A DNA stretch of 64,000 bases from Aureispira sp964404215 (lineage in GTDB: Bacteria; Bacteroidota; Bacteroidia; Chitinophagales; Saprospiraceae), in assembly GCA_964404215.1 (NCBI GenBank), contig CAYOJF010000010.1, forward strand, positions 3,922 to 67,921, given 5' to 3'. Every line of letters starts with the position of its first letter. The first letter of the stretch is position 1. A program made the translations under genes and the position numbers. The notes under the pieces are model-generated. The model searched no databases, was not told the origin of the DNA, and saw nothing but the letters and a program-made list of their open reading frames with translations. Below, piece after piece: positions 18,596 through 26,901 of this stretch.

Positions 18596-18866
18596 TCCTA
18601 TTCTAAATCAAGTATTTCTAGCTTGAAGTTAATTCTTAAGTAATCTTACAAATGTTTCCGTACTAAAAAAAAGTCTAATTGTGACCAGTTGTTTATTAAA
18701 AAGCCTCGTTTTACCGCTAAAGCTACGTTACCCACTAGTGGTTCACTTTGTTAAATGTATTCTATACATTTATCCTCAGGGATTCACTCGTTCATGCCTC
18801 CAACTAATCCAAATTAGCTATTTTTTCATGCTACGGTTATTTTTGTGCTATTACTTAAACATCCTC
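18596..18866. repeat. Type A element split by a nested type B element
   Basis: Bases 18596-18639 are the reverse complement of the left part of the type A copy at 3539-3714 (shared TCTAAATCAAG and GCTTGAAGTTAATTCTTAA). The rest of that end, TTAAACATCCTC, appears only at 18855-18866, beyond an inserted block. The far left end of this copy is not recognisable. The gap between the divergent kinase and regulator genes is therefore mostly mobile-type repeat DNA. Confidence 0.6.
18636..18858. repeat. Type B inverted-repeat element nested in type A (223 bp)
   Basis: The ends TTAAGTAATCTTACAAA (18636-18652) and TTTGTGCTATTACTTAA (18842-18858) match at 14 of 17 bases. The interior shares AAAAAGCCTCG and CCGCTAAAGCTACGTT (18698-18729) with the copy at 10043-10204. 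It also carries a 65-bp block (18731-18795) that recurs inverted at 48769-48833 inside a type A copy. No coding capacity is seen. Confidence 0.7.
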
Positions 18867-18942
18867 TAAAATACGCTCTATGAATATCTCTTTTGTATAT
18901 TAAAGGTAAATATAAATTATTCTTGATTCATACCTTATATTT

Positions 18943-19701
18943 ATGAAAGTCGTTCTAATCGAAGATGAATATTTATCATTAATTGCCCTTCAGAAAATGC
19001 TAGAGCAATACTGCCCTAGTTTGCAAATAGTAGGAACAGCTACTTCTATCAAAAAAGCCATTGCTCTAATCAAAAAAACAAAGCCAGATCTAGCGTTTAT
19101 GGATATACAATTAAGCGATGGGTTGAGCTTTGATATTTTCGAACAAATTCAACACCCAAAACTTAAGGTAGTTTTTCTTACAGCTTTCAATCAATATGCA
19201 CTCAAAGCATTTGAGCATGCTGCCGTTCACTATCTACTCAAACCGATATCCCCTCAAGCCTTACAGGAAGTTGTGATTCGGTTAGAGGAATTTAAACCTA
19301 AAAAATATAATCTGAATGATAGTATGTCGGTACTAGAAGATATATTGGGGAATAAAACTGCTCAGCTTAAGATTGCGACACAAAAAGAGGTGATTTTTAT
19401 AGATATTGATAAAATACTCTATTGTGAAGCGGATAATAATTATACAGCATTCTACGTGCAAGAGCGAAAAAAACCGATTATTGCGTCTAAACCACTCGTA
19501 TATTTTGAGACGCACTTGCCAAAAGAATACTTCATACGTACACACAACAAGTATTTAGTCAACCTAACCGCTGTTACGGAATATATCAAAGGTCGAGGAG
19601 GTGATTTGCGAATGCAAAACAATGCTATTATTCCAGTATCTGTCCGTAAAAAGACGACTGTGCTTAAAGAACTCCAACAATACTTAGACCCAAATGATTA
19701 G
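18943..19701 (+). CDS. LytTR-family response regulator
   Basis: 252 residues: a receiver domain (1-120) with acidic pocket Glu7-Asp8, phosphoacceptor Asp54 (FMDIQLSDG) and the conserved Lys in YLLKPI, followed by a LytTR DNA-binding domain (about 150-250) with EADNNYTAFYV, FIRTHNKYLVNL and IPVSVRKK. It should bind direct repeats in target promoters when phosphorylated by the LytS-type kinase at 15629-18550, which is transcribed the opposite way. ATG start preceded by ACCTTATATTT, an AT-rich leader. It is probably monocistronic. Confidence 0.93.
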   Translation: MKVVLIEDEYLSLIALQKMLEQYCPSLQIVGTATSIKKAIALIKKTKPDLAFMDIQLSDGLSFDIFEQIQHPKLKVVFLTAFNQYALKAFEHAAVHYLLKPISPQALQEVVIRLEEFKPKKYNLNDSMSVLEDILGNKTAQLKIATQKEVIFIDIDKILYCEADNNYTAFYVQERKKPIIASKPLVYFETHLPKEYFIRTHNKYLVNLTAVTEYIKGRGGDLRMQNNAIIPVSVRKKTTVLKELQQYLDPND

Positions 19702-19773
19702 AAGCACGAAGGAATGTAACTAGTATTTTAGGGGATGATCTAATAAACAACCCAAGACCTATTTAAATTAACC

Positions 19774-20193
19774 TTATTCGCCATAATACTCTGCCCAAAT
19801 ATTGCGGGTTTCATATAGCTTCACACAATGTAGTTGACAGCCTTCTGCTTGTATTTCAGTAGTCAACTCTTGCCAAATATAATATACTAGATTTTCTGTA
19901 GTACCTAAGACTCCTTTCGGTAAGAAATTTTCATCTAGATTCAAATTGGTATGATCTAGCACATTACAAATCTTAGATTTAAGTAGTTTGCTCAATTTTT
20001 TGGCGTCCATAATGAAGCCTGTCACAGGGTGTGGAGTACCCTTGATTGTTACTTGTAAATCATAATTATGGCCATGAAAATTTTTATTGGCACATTTGCC
20101 AAATATTTCAAAATTCTTTTCTTCCGACCAATCATCTACCCAAAGTTTGTGAGCAGCATTAAAATTTTCGCGTCTTGTTAGATATACGGTCAT
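19774..20193 (-). CDS. queD: 6-carboxytetrahydropterin synthase (QueD/PTPS family)
   Basis: 139 residues of the 6-pyruvoyltetrahydropterin synthase family. Zinc ligands are His15 (NAAH), His40 and His42 (FHGHNY); catalytic Cys34 and the Asp/His pair in LDHTNLN are present, as is the terminal Glu in KLYETRN. In bacteria this family usually converts dihydroneopterin triphosphate to 6-carboxytetrahydropterin for queuosine synthesis. No other queuosine gene is in the window, so a tetrahydropterin role cannot be excluded. The acyl-CoA reductase gene is transcribed towards it from 61 bp away on the same side of the unit. Confidence 0.88.
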   Translation of the reverse strand: MTVYLTRRENFNAAHKLWVDDWSEEKNFEIFGKCANKNFHGHNYDLQVTIKGTPHPVTGFIMDAKKLSKLLKSKICNVLDHTNLNLDENFLPKGVLGTTENLVYYIWQELTTEIQAEGCQLHCVKLYETRNIWAEYYGE

Positions 20194-20254
20194 TTCGCTC
20201 TATTTTTTGCCAATTTGGAAAATAGCCAAACAGCTTATTTTTTTTAAAATAAAA

Positions 20255-21274
20255 TTAGTTCAATTGGACTAAAAACTGCATGGTATCTACCCCATCAGCA
20301 TAATCCGAAATAGTAGGACATTGGGTCTGCCCTAGCCCTACTGTATCAACTGTATTCAGTTCCATATTGGTAGCAATACACTGTATTGCTTCTTTGTGTT
20401 CTATTATCTTCTCCAACAAATCTTCTTTGTTGGTATAATACTCATAATGTAAAGCAGCTATTCTTGAAAGTAAACTCTCATTTTCTAGCAACATAAAACA
20501 ATCATTTGCTAAATGCGGTATTCTATTTAGTAAATAAACAGAACGGTTGTAATCGTAATTATTCTTATACTTATTCTGATCCATTACCGCTTGATATCGA
20601 TCCAATACTCGCATGATGTTCGTCAGGTCGTATCCTTCAGGAACATAAAGTTTAGATACCGAACGGCATCCTAGTCCATAATAGGTGAAAATATCTTTCC
20701 CTAAAGCAAAGATTTCATCATCTGTTTCTGATCCTTCTAGAATAGCAATCGCATTTCTGTTTTTACGAATAATATTGGGATACTTCCCAAAATAGCGTTC
20801 AAAATACATTGCTGAATTATCACTGCCCGTAGCAATCACTGCATCAAATTCTTGTAAACGATCAACCGATTGTATATAGTCTGCTACAGCAGGTTCTAAC
20901 TCTATCAAATAATCGACCATGTAAGGAATCAAATACTTATCTTTATCCGAATATTTAACCAATGCTTGATGTCCAGATAAAAAAGTACATAATACATCAT
21001 GAAACCCTACTGCTGGAAGATTTCCAGCTAAAATCAACCCTACTTTTTGAGCAGAGGTTTCTTCCTTTATGGCATAAGGAGCTACAAAATCTCTCAGCGT
21101 AGTCGCCGTTAAAAATTGAGTAGCAATATTCTCTAGTGCCTGCAAACTATTCTCTTGTGTCAGCCAGCGATTGTGCTGTTCGGTTCGGAGTAGGGCCAAT
21201 TCACGCTCAGGAGTATCTTGTAATATATATTTACCCAGTAGTTCTAAAAGGGCTATACGTTGTTCTAGTTTCAT
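20255..21274 (-). CDS. LuxC-like acyl-CoA reductase
   Basis: 339 residues matching the acyl-CoA reductase (LuxC) family, which reduces acyl-CoA or acyl thioesters to aldehydes with NADPH. The family core is recognisable as VGLILAGNLPAVGFHD (78-93), LVKYSDKD (105-112), the glycine-rich VIATGSDNS (146-154) and the catalytic-cysteine block YYGLGCRSVSK with Cys203. No luxD or luxE homologue is nearby, so a bioluminescence role is not suggested; aldehyde supply for another lipid pathway is more likely. It lies upstream of queD on the same strand with a 61-bp gap. Confidence 0.82.
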   Translation of the reverse strand: MKLEQRIALLELLGKYILQDTPERELALLRTEQHNRWLTQENSLQALENIATQFLTATTLRDFVAPYAIKEETSAQKVGLILAGNLPAVGFHDVLCTFLSGHQALVKYSDKDKYLIPYMVDYLIELEPAVADYIQSVDRLQEFDAVIATGSDNSAMYFERYFGKYPNIIRKNRNAIAILEGSETDDEIFALGKDIFTYYGLGCRSVSKLYVPEGYDLTNIMRVLDRYQAVMDQNKYKNNYDYNRSVYLLNRIPHLANDCFMLLENESLLSRIAALHYEYYTNKEDLLEKIIEHKEAIQCIATNMELNTVDTVGLGQTQCPTISDYADGVDTMQFLVQLN

Positions 21275-21403
21275 TTCTATTGATTGAAATTTTGTGCAAA
21301 TTTCTTAAAAAAAAAGCAAAAAGGAGCATTTTGTGGCAGAAGTTGTTCTCTAAGCTAGTTCTAGAACTGTTTTTTGACTAATTGATGTCATATTATGATA
21401 ATA

Positions 21404-22345
21404 TTATAGCATAGTAGACGTCCCAGAGGTCATTTTTTTGTCTAGCCATTTTGTAGTATCCGCAAATGGTGTATTAGGAGTAATCCAATGCATAGTAGTC
21501 TCTTTCCTAAACCACGTCATTTGGCGTTTTGCATAGCGTCTAGAGTTTCTTTTGACCAGTTCTATTGCCTTTTCTAGGCTATGCTCTTCTTCAAAATGAG
21601 CAAAAAATTCTTGATACCCAACCGTCTGTAAGGCATTCAAATTTCTAAAAGAATACAATTGTCTTGCCTCTTCCAGCAAGCCTTCTTTCATCATCAAATC
21701 TACCCGAAGATTGATTCTATCATACAAAATAGGTCGTTCCCAATTAATACCTAACTTAATCACCTCAAAGGAACGTTGGGTAGTATTTTTTTGGTCTCGA
21801 AAAGAAGAAAAAGGTTTTCCTGTTCCTCTGCATATCTCTAATGCTCTAATCACACGCTGTGGATTCTGTATATCAGCTTCTTGATAGTAGTTAGGGTCAC
21901 TAGCTTCAAGTTCCGCCTGCAATACGGCTAGTCCTTCCTTATCCAACAAGGCTTTCAGTTCAATACGAATCTCTTTATCCACCTTGGGAAAATCATCTAA
22001 CCCTTCACACAAGGCTTTGATGTACATACCAGAACCACCAGCTAAAATAGCGATATCATTCTTTTCATAATAACGATCTAACCAAGCTAAAGCATCGCGT
22101 TCAAAATCGCCAATAGTATACTCCTCCTGAATAGACAAAGAATTGATAAAATGGTGAGGGGCAGCGGCCAATTCGTCTGCTGTTGGTTTTGCGGTTCCAA
22201 TATTCATCTCTCTAAAAAATTGTCTAGAATCTGCAGACAAGATCTCAGACTTATAGTACTGTGCGAGTTCAATAGCTAGAGCTGTTTTGCCACTAGCCGT
22301 AGGTCCCGCCACTACAATAAGGTATTTATTTTTTTGATTATTCAT
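21404..22345 (-). CDS. miaA: tRNA dimethylallyltransferase
   Basis: 313 residues, normal MiaA length. The enzyme prenylates N6 of A37 in tRNAs reading UNN codons. The P-loop is GPTASGKT (about 14-21), followed by SADSRQFFREMNIGTAKPT, the DMAPP-binding LAGGSGMYIKALCEGLDD block, NPQRVIRALEI, and the tRNA-contacting KRNSRRYAKRQMTWFRK near the C-terminus. ATG at 22345. The terminator of the upstream gene lies just before the start, so it has its own promoter. Confidence 0.95.
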   Translation of the reverse strand: MNNQKNKYLIVVAGPTASGKTALAIELAQYYKSEILSADSRQFFREMNIGTAKPTADELAAAPHHFINSLSIQEEYTIGDFERDALAWLDRYYEKNDIAILAGGSGMYIKALCEGLDDFPKVDKEIRIELKALLDKEGLAVLQAELEASDPNYYQEADIQNPQRVIRALEICRGTGKPFSSFRDQKNTTQRSFEVIKLGINWERPILYDRINLRVDLMMKEGLLEEARQLYSFRNLNALQTVGYQEFFAHFEEEHSLEKAIELVKRNSRRYAKRQMTWFRKETTMHWITPNTPFADTTKWLDKKMTSGTSTML

Positions 22346-22351
22346 ATAAAA

Positions 22352-22384
22352 ACAAAAAAGCCACTCACCCTTCAGTGAGTAGCC
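22352..22384 (-). terminator. Intrinsic terminator after the SPFH/SHOCT gene
   Basis: On the minus strand GGCTACTCAC pairs with GTGAGTGGC around a TGAAGG loop, and the stem is followed by TTTTTTG. It lies between the SPFH gene and miaA. Confidence 0.8.
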
Positions 22385-22417
22385 TATATTTTAAATATAT
22401 GGCCTCGACAGAAGCAC

Positions 22418-23440
22418 TTATAATTTCGCTAACAATTCTTTCTTTTTAGCATCAAATTCTTCATCCGTCAAAATCCCCATACTCTTCAATTCTCCTAACT
22501 CTTTGAGTGTTGACATGATCTCTTCTCTGGTCATTGATTTTTCCTCTTTACCGCCAGTATTATTATTATTTTGCTGTTGGTTCTGTTGATTCTGCATCAT
22601 TTGTTGCATCATCATTTGTTGCATCATGAGATCATTATTAACCCCTCTCATATTTTCGTAATTCCCATTCTCGGCTGCTAATTTATTTACATCCATTTGG
22701 TTCATACGCTCCATCTTACTCATATTTTTATCTGAAGTAAGGTTAAGTTTGCTGATCTTGCGAAGATGCTCTGTAATTTCGTCAGGAAGAGAGACACTAG
22801 TAATCTGGAATTTTGTCAATTCTAAACCAAATTCATCTAAGTCTTTTTGTATCAATGGCTTGATAACTTCACCTAATTCAGAGTATTGAGAATAAATATC
22901 AAAAGCAGTAGCACCACTTTCGACCAATGCTTCAGCAAATTTAGGTACAATAAGCCCTCTAAAAGCATCTGCTAAGTCATCGGTATACAATATACGCTCT
23001 GTACCAGCATATTCTCTGTAAAATTTCTTAGGATCACTAATCTTGATAAAATAAGAACCAAAAGCACGAATTTCGACTCGCCCTGCTTCAGGATCTTTGA
23101 TAAAAATTGGATTAGGCGTCCCCCACTTAAAATCTGTAATTTGTCGTGTACTGACAAAATATACATCTGCTTTGAAAGGAGAATCAAAACCATGCTTCCA
23201 TGACTTCAAAGTAGTCATGATAGGCATGTTCTCTGTACGCAATGTGTGGCGTCCAGGTCCATAAACATCTGCTATTTGTCCTTCATTCAAAAAAATAGCC
23301 ATTTGTGATTCTCTGACCGTTAATTGAGCTCCATATTTGATATTAGCGTCTTTGTCAGGAAATTTCCAGACTATGACATCTTTACTTTGCTCACGCCATT
23401 CAATGACTTCAATAAGTTCATTTTTGAAGAATCCAAACAT
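22418..23440 (-). CDS. SPFH-domain protein with C-terminal SHOCT motif (YdjI-like)
   Basis: 340 residues. The N-terminal 230 residues match the bacterial SPFH/virion-core-like family, starting MFGFFKNELIEVIEW and including GPGRHTLRTENMP and WGTPNPI. A low-complexity linker rich in Met, Gln and Asn (about 265-300) follows, then a SHOCT motif (STLKELGELKSMGILTDEEF and KKKELL) at the end. Such proteins form membrane-associated scaffolds and in some bacteria are tied to envelope-stress responses or recruitment of partners. No transmembrane segment is evident. It is separated from miaA by a terminator. Confidence 0.85.
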   Translation of the reverse strand: MFGFFKNELIEVIEWREQSKDVIVWKFPDKDANIKYGAQLTVRESQMAIFLNEGQIADVYGPGRHTLRTENMPIMTTLKSWKHGFDSPFKADVYFVSTRQITDFKWGTPNPIFIKDPEAGRVEIRAFGSYFIKISDPKKFYREYAGTERILYTDDLADAFRGLIVPKFAEALVESGATAFDIYSQYSELGEVIKPLIQKDLDEFGLELTKFQITSVSLPDEITEHLRKISKLNLTSDKNMSKMERMNQMDVNKLAAENGNYENMRGVNNDLMMQQMMMQQMMQNQQNQQQNNNNTGGKEEKSMTREEIMSTLKELGELKSMGILTDEEFDAKKKELLAKL

Positions 23441-23499
23441 ATCTTTATGTGTTTTATATTAACTAATGGGAATAATATAGGGGGATATTATTGTAGAGC

Positions 23500-23880
23500 C
23501 TAACCTCCAGTTGCTCTGGCTAATTCTTTCATTTGTGTTGTCCAAAATTGCTGTTCTTGTTCTACTTCATCCTCATCACAGAACGCTGTTATTTCCAAAA
23601 TAGTTTCCCCTGTCACTTCTGAACGTCCCAGTTTAAAGTCTAAGTACTCCCCTTCTCCCTCAAATTCTTCCCATTCAAGTTTGAGTTGCTCGTCTTCTAT
23701 ATCATCAATAATAGAAGCAATTTCCTCTGAACCATCCCATTCAAAAATATATTTATCGTCTATGATCTTACATTCGTCACAAAACCATCTGATCAAACAA
23801 TCAGGTGTTGTCAAAAATCGATAAACAATAGTGGGTGAAGCCCTAAACAAAAATTCTTGTGTGAACGAAGTCCTATCCAT
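23500..23880 (-). CDS. START-like domain protein
   Basis: 126 residues resembling the START-like/AHSA1-type domains of Bacteroidota: MDRTSFTQEFLFRASPTIVY then LIRWFCDEC, with an acidic middle and a C-terminal helix ending ELARATGG. Such folds enclose a hydrophobic ligand pocket. The frame runs upstream to a TTG at 23961, but the ATG at 23878-23880 begins at the conserved domain edge and is chosen. It is 59 bp upstream of the SPFH gene on the same strand and may be co-transcribed. The ligand is unknown. Confidence 0.78.
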   Translation of the reverse strand: MDRTSFTQEFLFRASPTIVYRFLTTPDCLIRWFCDECKIIDDKYIFEWDGSEEIASIIDDIEDEQLKLEWEEFEGEGEYLDFKLGRSEVTGETILEITAFCDEDEVEQEQQFWTTQMKELARATGG

Positions 23881-24408
23881 GGTTATATGTCTTGGTATTG
23901 TACAATATCCCCCAATGTAACTTATAAAATTAGTCTCATTAGAATAAATATATTGTATCAATAGAAAAAATTAAAAAATATAAAGTAGCAATTGCTATCC
24001 TCTCGTGCAATTAACTAATAAAAAAACCATTTTACAAAAAAAAAGAACAAATTCTTTTGCTAAATTCATTTATTTATTAGAGGTTTCGAATAAAGTGCTT
24101 TAAAAATCAAAAACATAATTGTACTAAAGCCTATCATAATATGTAGGGTAACAATAATGACAGCTCCTAGTATATTAGTTTGATTAATAGGTTGAAATTA
24201 TGGACTCCAAATATTTTGACAATTAAAATATTGTTATTCTCTATAAAATAGAAACCATCTACCCTCCTACTCCGTTTGATCAATTGTAACGCTTTCCAAC
24301 AAGAGCAATAGAGCCATTTTGTAACTATCTGGATTAAATTAAAAATTCCACACAAGATACCATGTTAATATATACAGGCAAAAACTAGCTTTTAACCTTT
24401 TTTTATTG
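23881..24408. other. AT-rich intergenic region upstream of rpoD
   Basis: About 530 bp with no gene I can support. A 62-codon minus-strand frame at 24167-24355 has no recognisable motif or start context. The region should hold the START-like gene's promoter and leads into the rpoD promoter. Confidence 0.5.
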
Positions 24409-24416
24409 TACCTTTG
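24409..24416 (+). promoter_or_regulatory. -7 box of the rpoD promoter
   Basis: TACCTTTG matches the Bacteroidota -7 consensus TAnnTTTG exactly and lies 66 bp before the rpoD ATG. The -33 region is T-rich (CTTTTAACC) without a clear TTG. Confidence 0.65.
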
Positions 24417-24481
24417 TGGGTCGAAATCTCAATATTTGGCAAGCCAAACAATAACAAGACAAACTAATATAACAAAGCTGT

Positions 24482-25354
24482 ATGAGACAACTAAAAATAA
24501 CCAAATCGATTACCAACCGTGAAAGCCAATCTTTAGAAAAATATCTTCAAGAAATTGGTAAGGTGGACTTACTCACTCCAGAGGAAGAAGTTGATTTGGC
24601 AAAAAGAATTAAACAAGGCGATCAGATTGCATTAGAAAAATTAACTAAAGCTAATCTTCGTTTTGTCGTTTCCGTAGCAAAACAATACCAAAATCAAGGA
24701 CTCTCTTTGAGTGATTTGATCAATGAAGGTAACTTGGGTTTGATTAAGGCTGCACAACGTTTTGATGAAACACGTGGTTTCAAATTTATTTCTTATGCTG
24801 TTTGGTGGATTCGCCAATCTATATTACAGGCACTAGCAGAGCAATCAAGAATTGTTCGTTTACCACTTAACAAAGTCGGATCTTTGAACAAAATTAATAA
24901 AGCATTTTCTAAGCTAGAGCAAGAATATGAAAGAGAGCCTTCTGCTGAAGAGTTAGCTGATATTCTAGAAATCGCTTCTACTGAAGTAGAAACAACTCTA
25001 GGAGTTGCTGCTCGTCACGTATCGATGGATGCTCCTTTTGTAGAAGGAGAAGACAACTCTCTTCTGGATGTATTGGAAAACAAAAATACACCAAAGACAG
25101 ATTCTCAGCTGGAATACATGGAATCATTGCGTAATGAGATTGAACGCTCACTTTGTTCTCTGACAGAACGTCAAAAAGATGTTATCAAACTTTATTTTGG
25201 TATCGCTCACGAGCACCCAATGTCTCTAGAAGATATTGGAGAAAAATTTGGTCTGACTCGTGAACGTGTTCGCCAGATTAAAGACAAAGCCATCAACAAA
25301 TTGCGTACCTCTACTTCTAAAAGTAAATTACTGAAAGTATACTTAGGCAAATAA
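24482..25354 (+). CDS. rpoD: Primary RNA polymerase sigma factor (sigma-70, Bacteroidota type)
   Basis: 290 residues, the short form usual for the primary sigma factor in this phylum, lacking region 1.1. Region 1.2 is SLEKYLQEIGKVDLLTPEEE, region 2 has ANLRFVVSVAKQY, DLINEGNLGLIKAAQRFD and the -10 recognition helix YAVWWIRQ, region 3 starts VRLPLNK, and region 4 ends with the helix-turn-helix LEDIGEKFGLTRERVRQIK. It should direct transcription from TAnnTTTG promoters, of which examples occur in this window, including its own. The ATG follows AAAGCTGT; a terminator lies 24 bp downstream. Confidence 0.97.
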   Translation: MRQLKITKSITNRESQSLEKYLQEIGKVDLLTPEEEVDLAKRIKQGDQIALEKLTKANLRFVVSVAKQYQNQGLSLSDLINEGNLGLIKAAQRFDETRGFKFISYAVWWIRQSILQALAEQSRIVRLPLNKVGSLNKINKAFSKLEQEYEREPSAEELADILEIASTEVETTLGVAARHVSMDAPFVEGEDNSLLDVLENKNTPKTDSQLEYMESLRNEIERSLCSLTERQKDVIKLYFGIAHEHPMSLEDIGEKFGLTRERVRQIKDKAINKLRTSTSKSKLLKVYLGK

Positions 25355-25377
25355 GCTTTTGAAGAACTAAAATATTA

Positions 25378-25418
25378 ATCCCCTCTCCTATTTTATATAA
25401 GAGAGGGGATTTCTTTTT
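25378..25418 (+). terminator. Intrinsic terminator after rpoD
   Basis: ATCCCCTCTC (25378-25387) pairs perfectly with GAGAGGGGAT (25401-25410) across a 13-nt AT loop and is followed by TTCTTTTT. It sits between the convergent rpoD and radA genes and may serve both. Confidence 0.9.
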
Positions 25419-25442
25419 ATCCCTTGTATATTCTATATACTC

Positions 25443-26819
25443 TTATGCAAATAGAAAGTTATACAACTCCTCTATTTTTGCTACAGGGATAATTTCTACA
25501 CTATATTTCTTAGGATCAATTCCTTTCATATTGAACTTAGACACAAAAATCTGCTTGAATCCTAAGCGACTTGCCTCTGCAATACGCTGTTCTGCTCGTT
25601 GTATAGAACGTATTTCGCCAGAAAGCCCCACTTCCCCCGCAAAACAAATATCATTCGGTAAATTGACATCCTCTAAAGAAGAAATCAAGGCACTCACAAT
25701 TGCCAAATCAATAGCAGGGTCATTTACTTTGATCCCCCCTGCTATATTCAAGAATACATCATTGCTACCAAACTGAAACCCACATCGCTTCTCGAGTACT
25801 GCTAAGAGCATGCTCAGTCTTCTCAAATCAAATCCTGTTGCAGAGCGTTGTGGAGCAGAATAAACCGCCGTACTGACCAATGCTTGTGTCTCAATCAACA
25901 TTGGACGAATACCTTCTACGGTAGCCGAAATAGCAGAACCGCTTAGTCCATCTTCCATCTGAGATAACAGCAATTCTGAAGGGTTGGAAACTTCTCGAAG
26001 TCCTGTTCCTTGCATTTCATAAATCCCAATTTCATGTGTAGAGCCAAAGCGATTTTTGATCGTTCGCAATATTCGGTGCGTATAATTTCGGTCTCCTTCA
26101 AACTGCAAGACAACATCTACAATATGCTCCAATATCTTAGGTCCAGCAATAGAGCCTTCTTTATTGATATGCCCAATCATAAACACAGGGACACCACTTT
26201 CTTTAGCAAATCGCTGAAATTCACTGGCACATTCTCTTACCTGCGAAACAGAACCCGCTGGAGACTCTACATAGCTAGACATCATCGTCTGAATAGAATC
26301 TATAATCAACACATCTGGCTCTAATAACTGAGCCTGCATCAGTATATTCGCCAAACTCGTATCTGACATAATATAACAGTCCGATAAGGATTTGCCCAAT
26401 CTATCTGCACGCATTTTGATCTGCTCCTCACTCTCTTCCCCAGAAACATACATGACTTTGACAGGCAAAGAAAGTGCCTGTTGCAACATCAGGGTGGATT
26501 TACCGATCCCTGGTTCACCACCTATCAAAACAATAGAACCACCTACAATTCCGCCTCCCAATACACGATTCAGTTCTTCATCATGTGTCGCTCTTCGTTG
26601 TGTGTTTCCAGTCTCTATCTTAGAAAGTTTGCGAGGATGTGGTTTATCTTTTTTGGTACCTTTTCTCCAAATTTTCTTTTGTTCTTGCTTAGGAGATTCT
26701 TTTACAATTACTTCTTCCTGTATTGTATTCCACTCCTTACAAGCACTACATTGCCCTGCCCATTTTTGGTAGGTAGTTCCACAACTAGTACACGCAAATA
26801 TCTTTTGAACTTTAGCCAT
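25443..26819 (-). CDS. radA: DNA repair protein RadA/Sms
   Basis: 458 residues, standard RadA length. The N-terminal four-cysteine zinc finger is CTSCGTTYQKWAGQCSAC (10-27). The RecA-like ATPase has Walker A GGEPGIGKST near 99 and Walker B VLIIDSIQT, and the family-specific KNRFGSTHEIG. The C-terminal third is Lon-protease-like (SGEIRSIQRAEQRIAEASRLG). RadA is a DnaB-type helicase aiding branch migration and recombination repair. ATG start; no close operon partner. Confidence 0.96.
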   Translation of the reverse strand: MAKVQKIFACTSCGTTYQKWAGQCSACKEWNTIQEEVIVKESPKQEQKKIWRKGTKKDKPHPRKLSKIETGNTQRRATHDEELNRVLGGGIVGGSIVLIGGEPGIGKSTLMLQQALSLPVKVMYVSGEESEEQIKMRADRLGKSLSDCYIMSDTSLANILMQAQLLEPDVLIIDSIQTMMSSYVESPAGSVSQVRECASEFQRFAKESGVPVFMIGHINKEGSIAGPKILEHIVDVVLQFEGDRNYTHRILRTIKNRFGSTHEIGIYEMQGTGLREVSNPSELLLSQMEDGLSGSAISATVEGIRPMLIETQALVSTAVYSAPQRSATGFDLRRLSMLLAVLEKRCGFQFGSNDVFLNIAGGIKVNDPAIDLAIVSALISSLEDVNLPNDICFAGEVGLSGEIRSIQRAEQRIAEASRLGFKQIFVSKFNMKGIDPKKYSVEIIPVAKIEELYNFLFA

Positions 26820-26901
26820 TTAAAAAAATAATTAACAATTAATAGTATCCATTAAAGGTACTTTTTATAAAACTACTTCAAAGCAACTGTTTTCATTGGT
26901 A

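Noticed and set aside
20255..21274. Bioluminescence locus
   Set aside because: Only a LuxC-like reductase is present; no luciferase or other lux gene occurs.
23881..23961. Longer START-like protein starting at a TTG
   Set aside because: The extra 27 residues have no domain character and the ATG at 23880 starts exactly at the conserved region.
24167..24355. 62-codon minus-strand frame upstream of rpoD
   Set aside because: No motif, poor start context, and AT-rich DNA gives such frames by chance.
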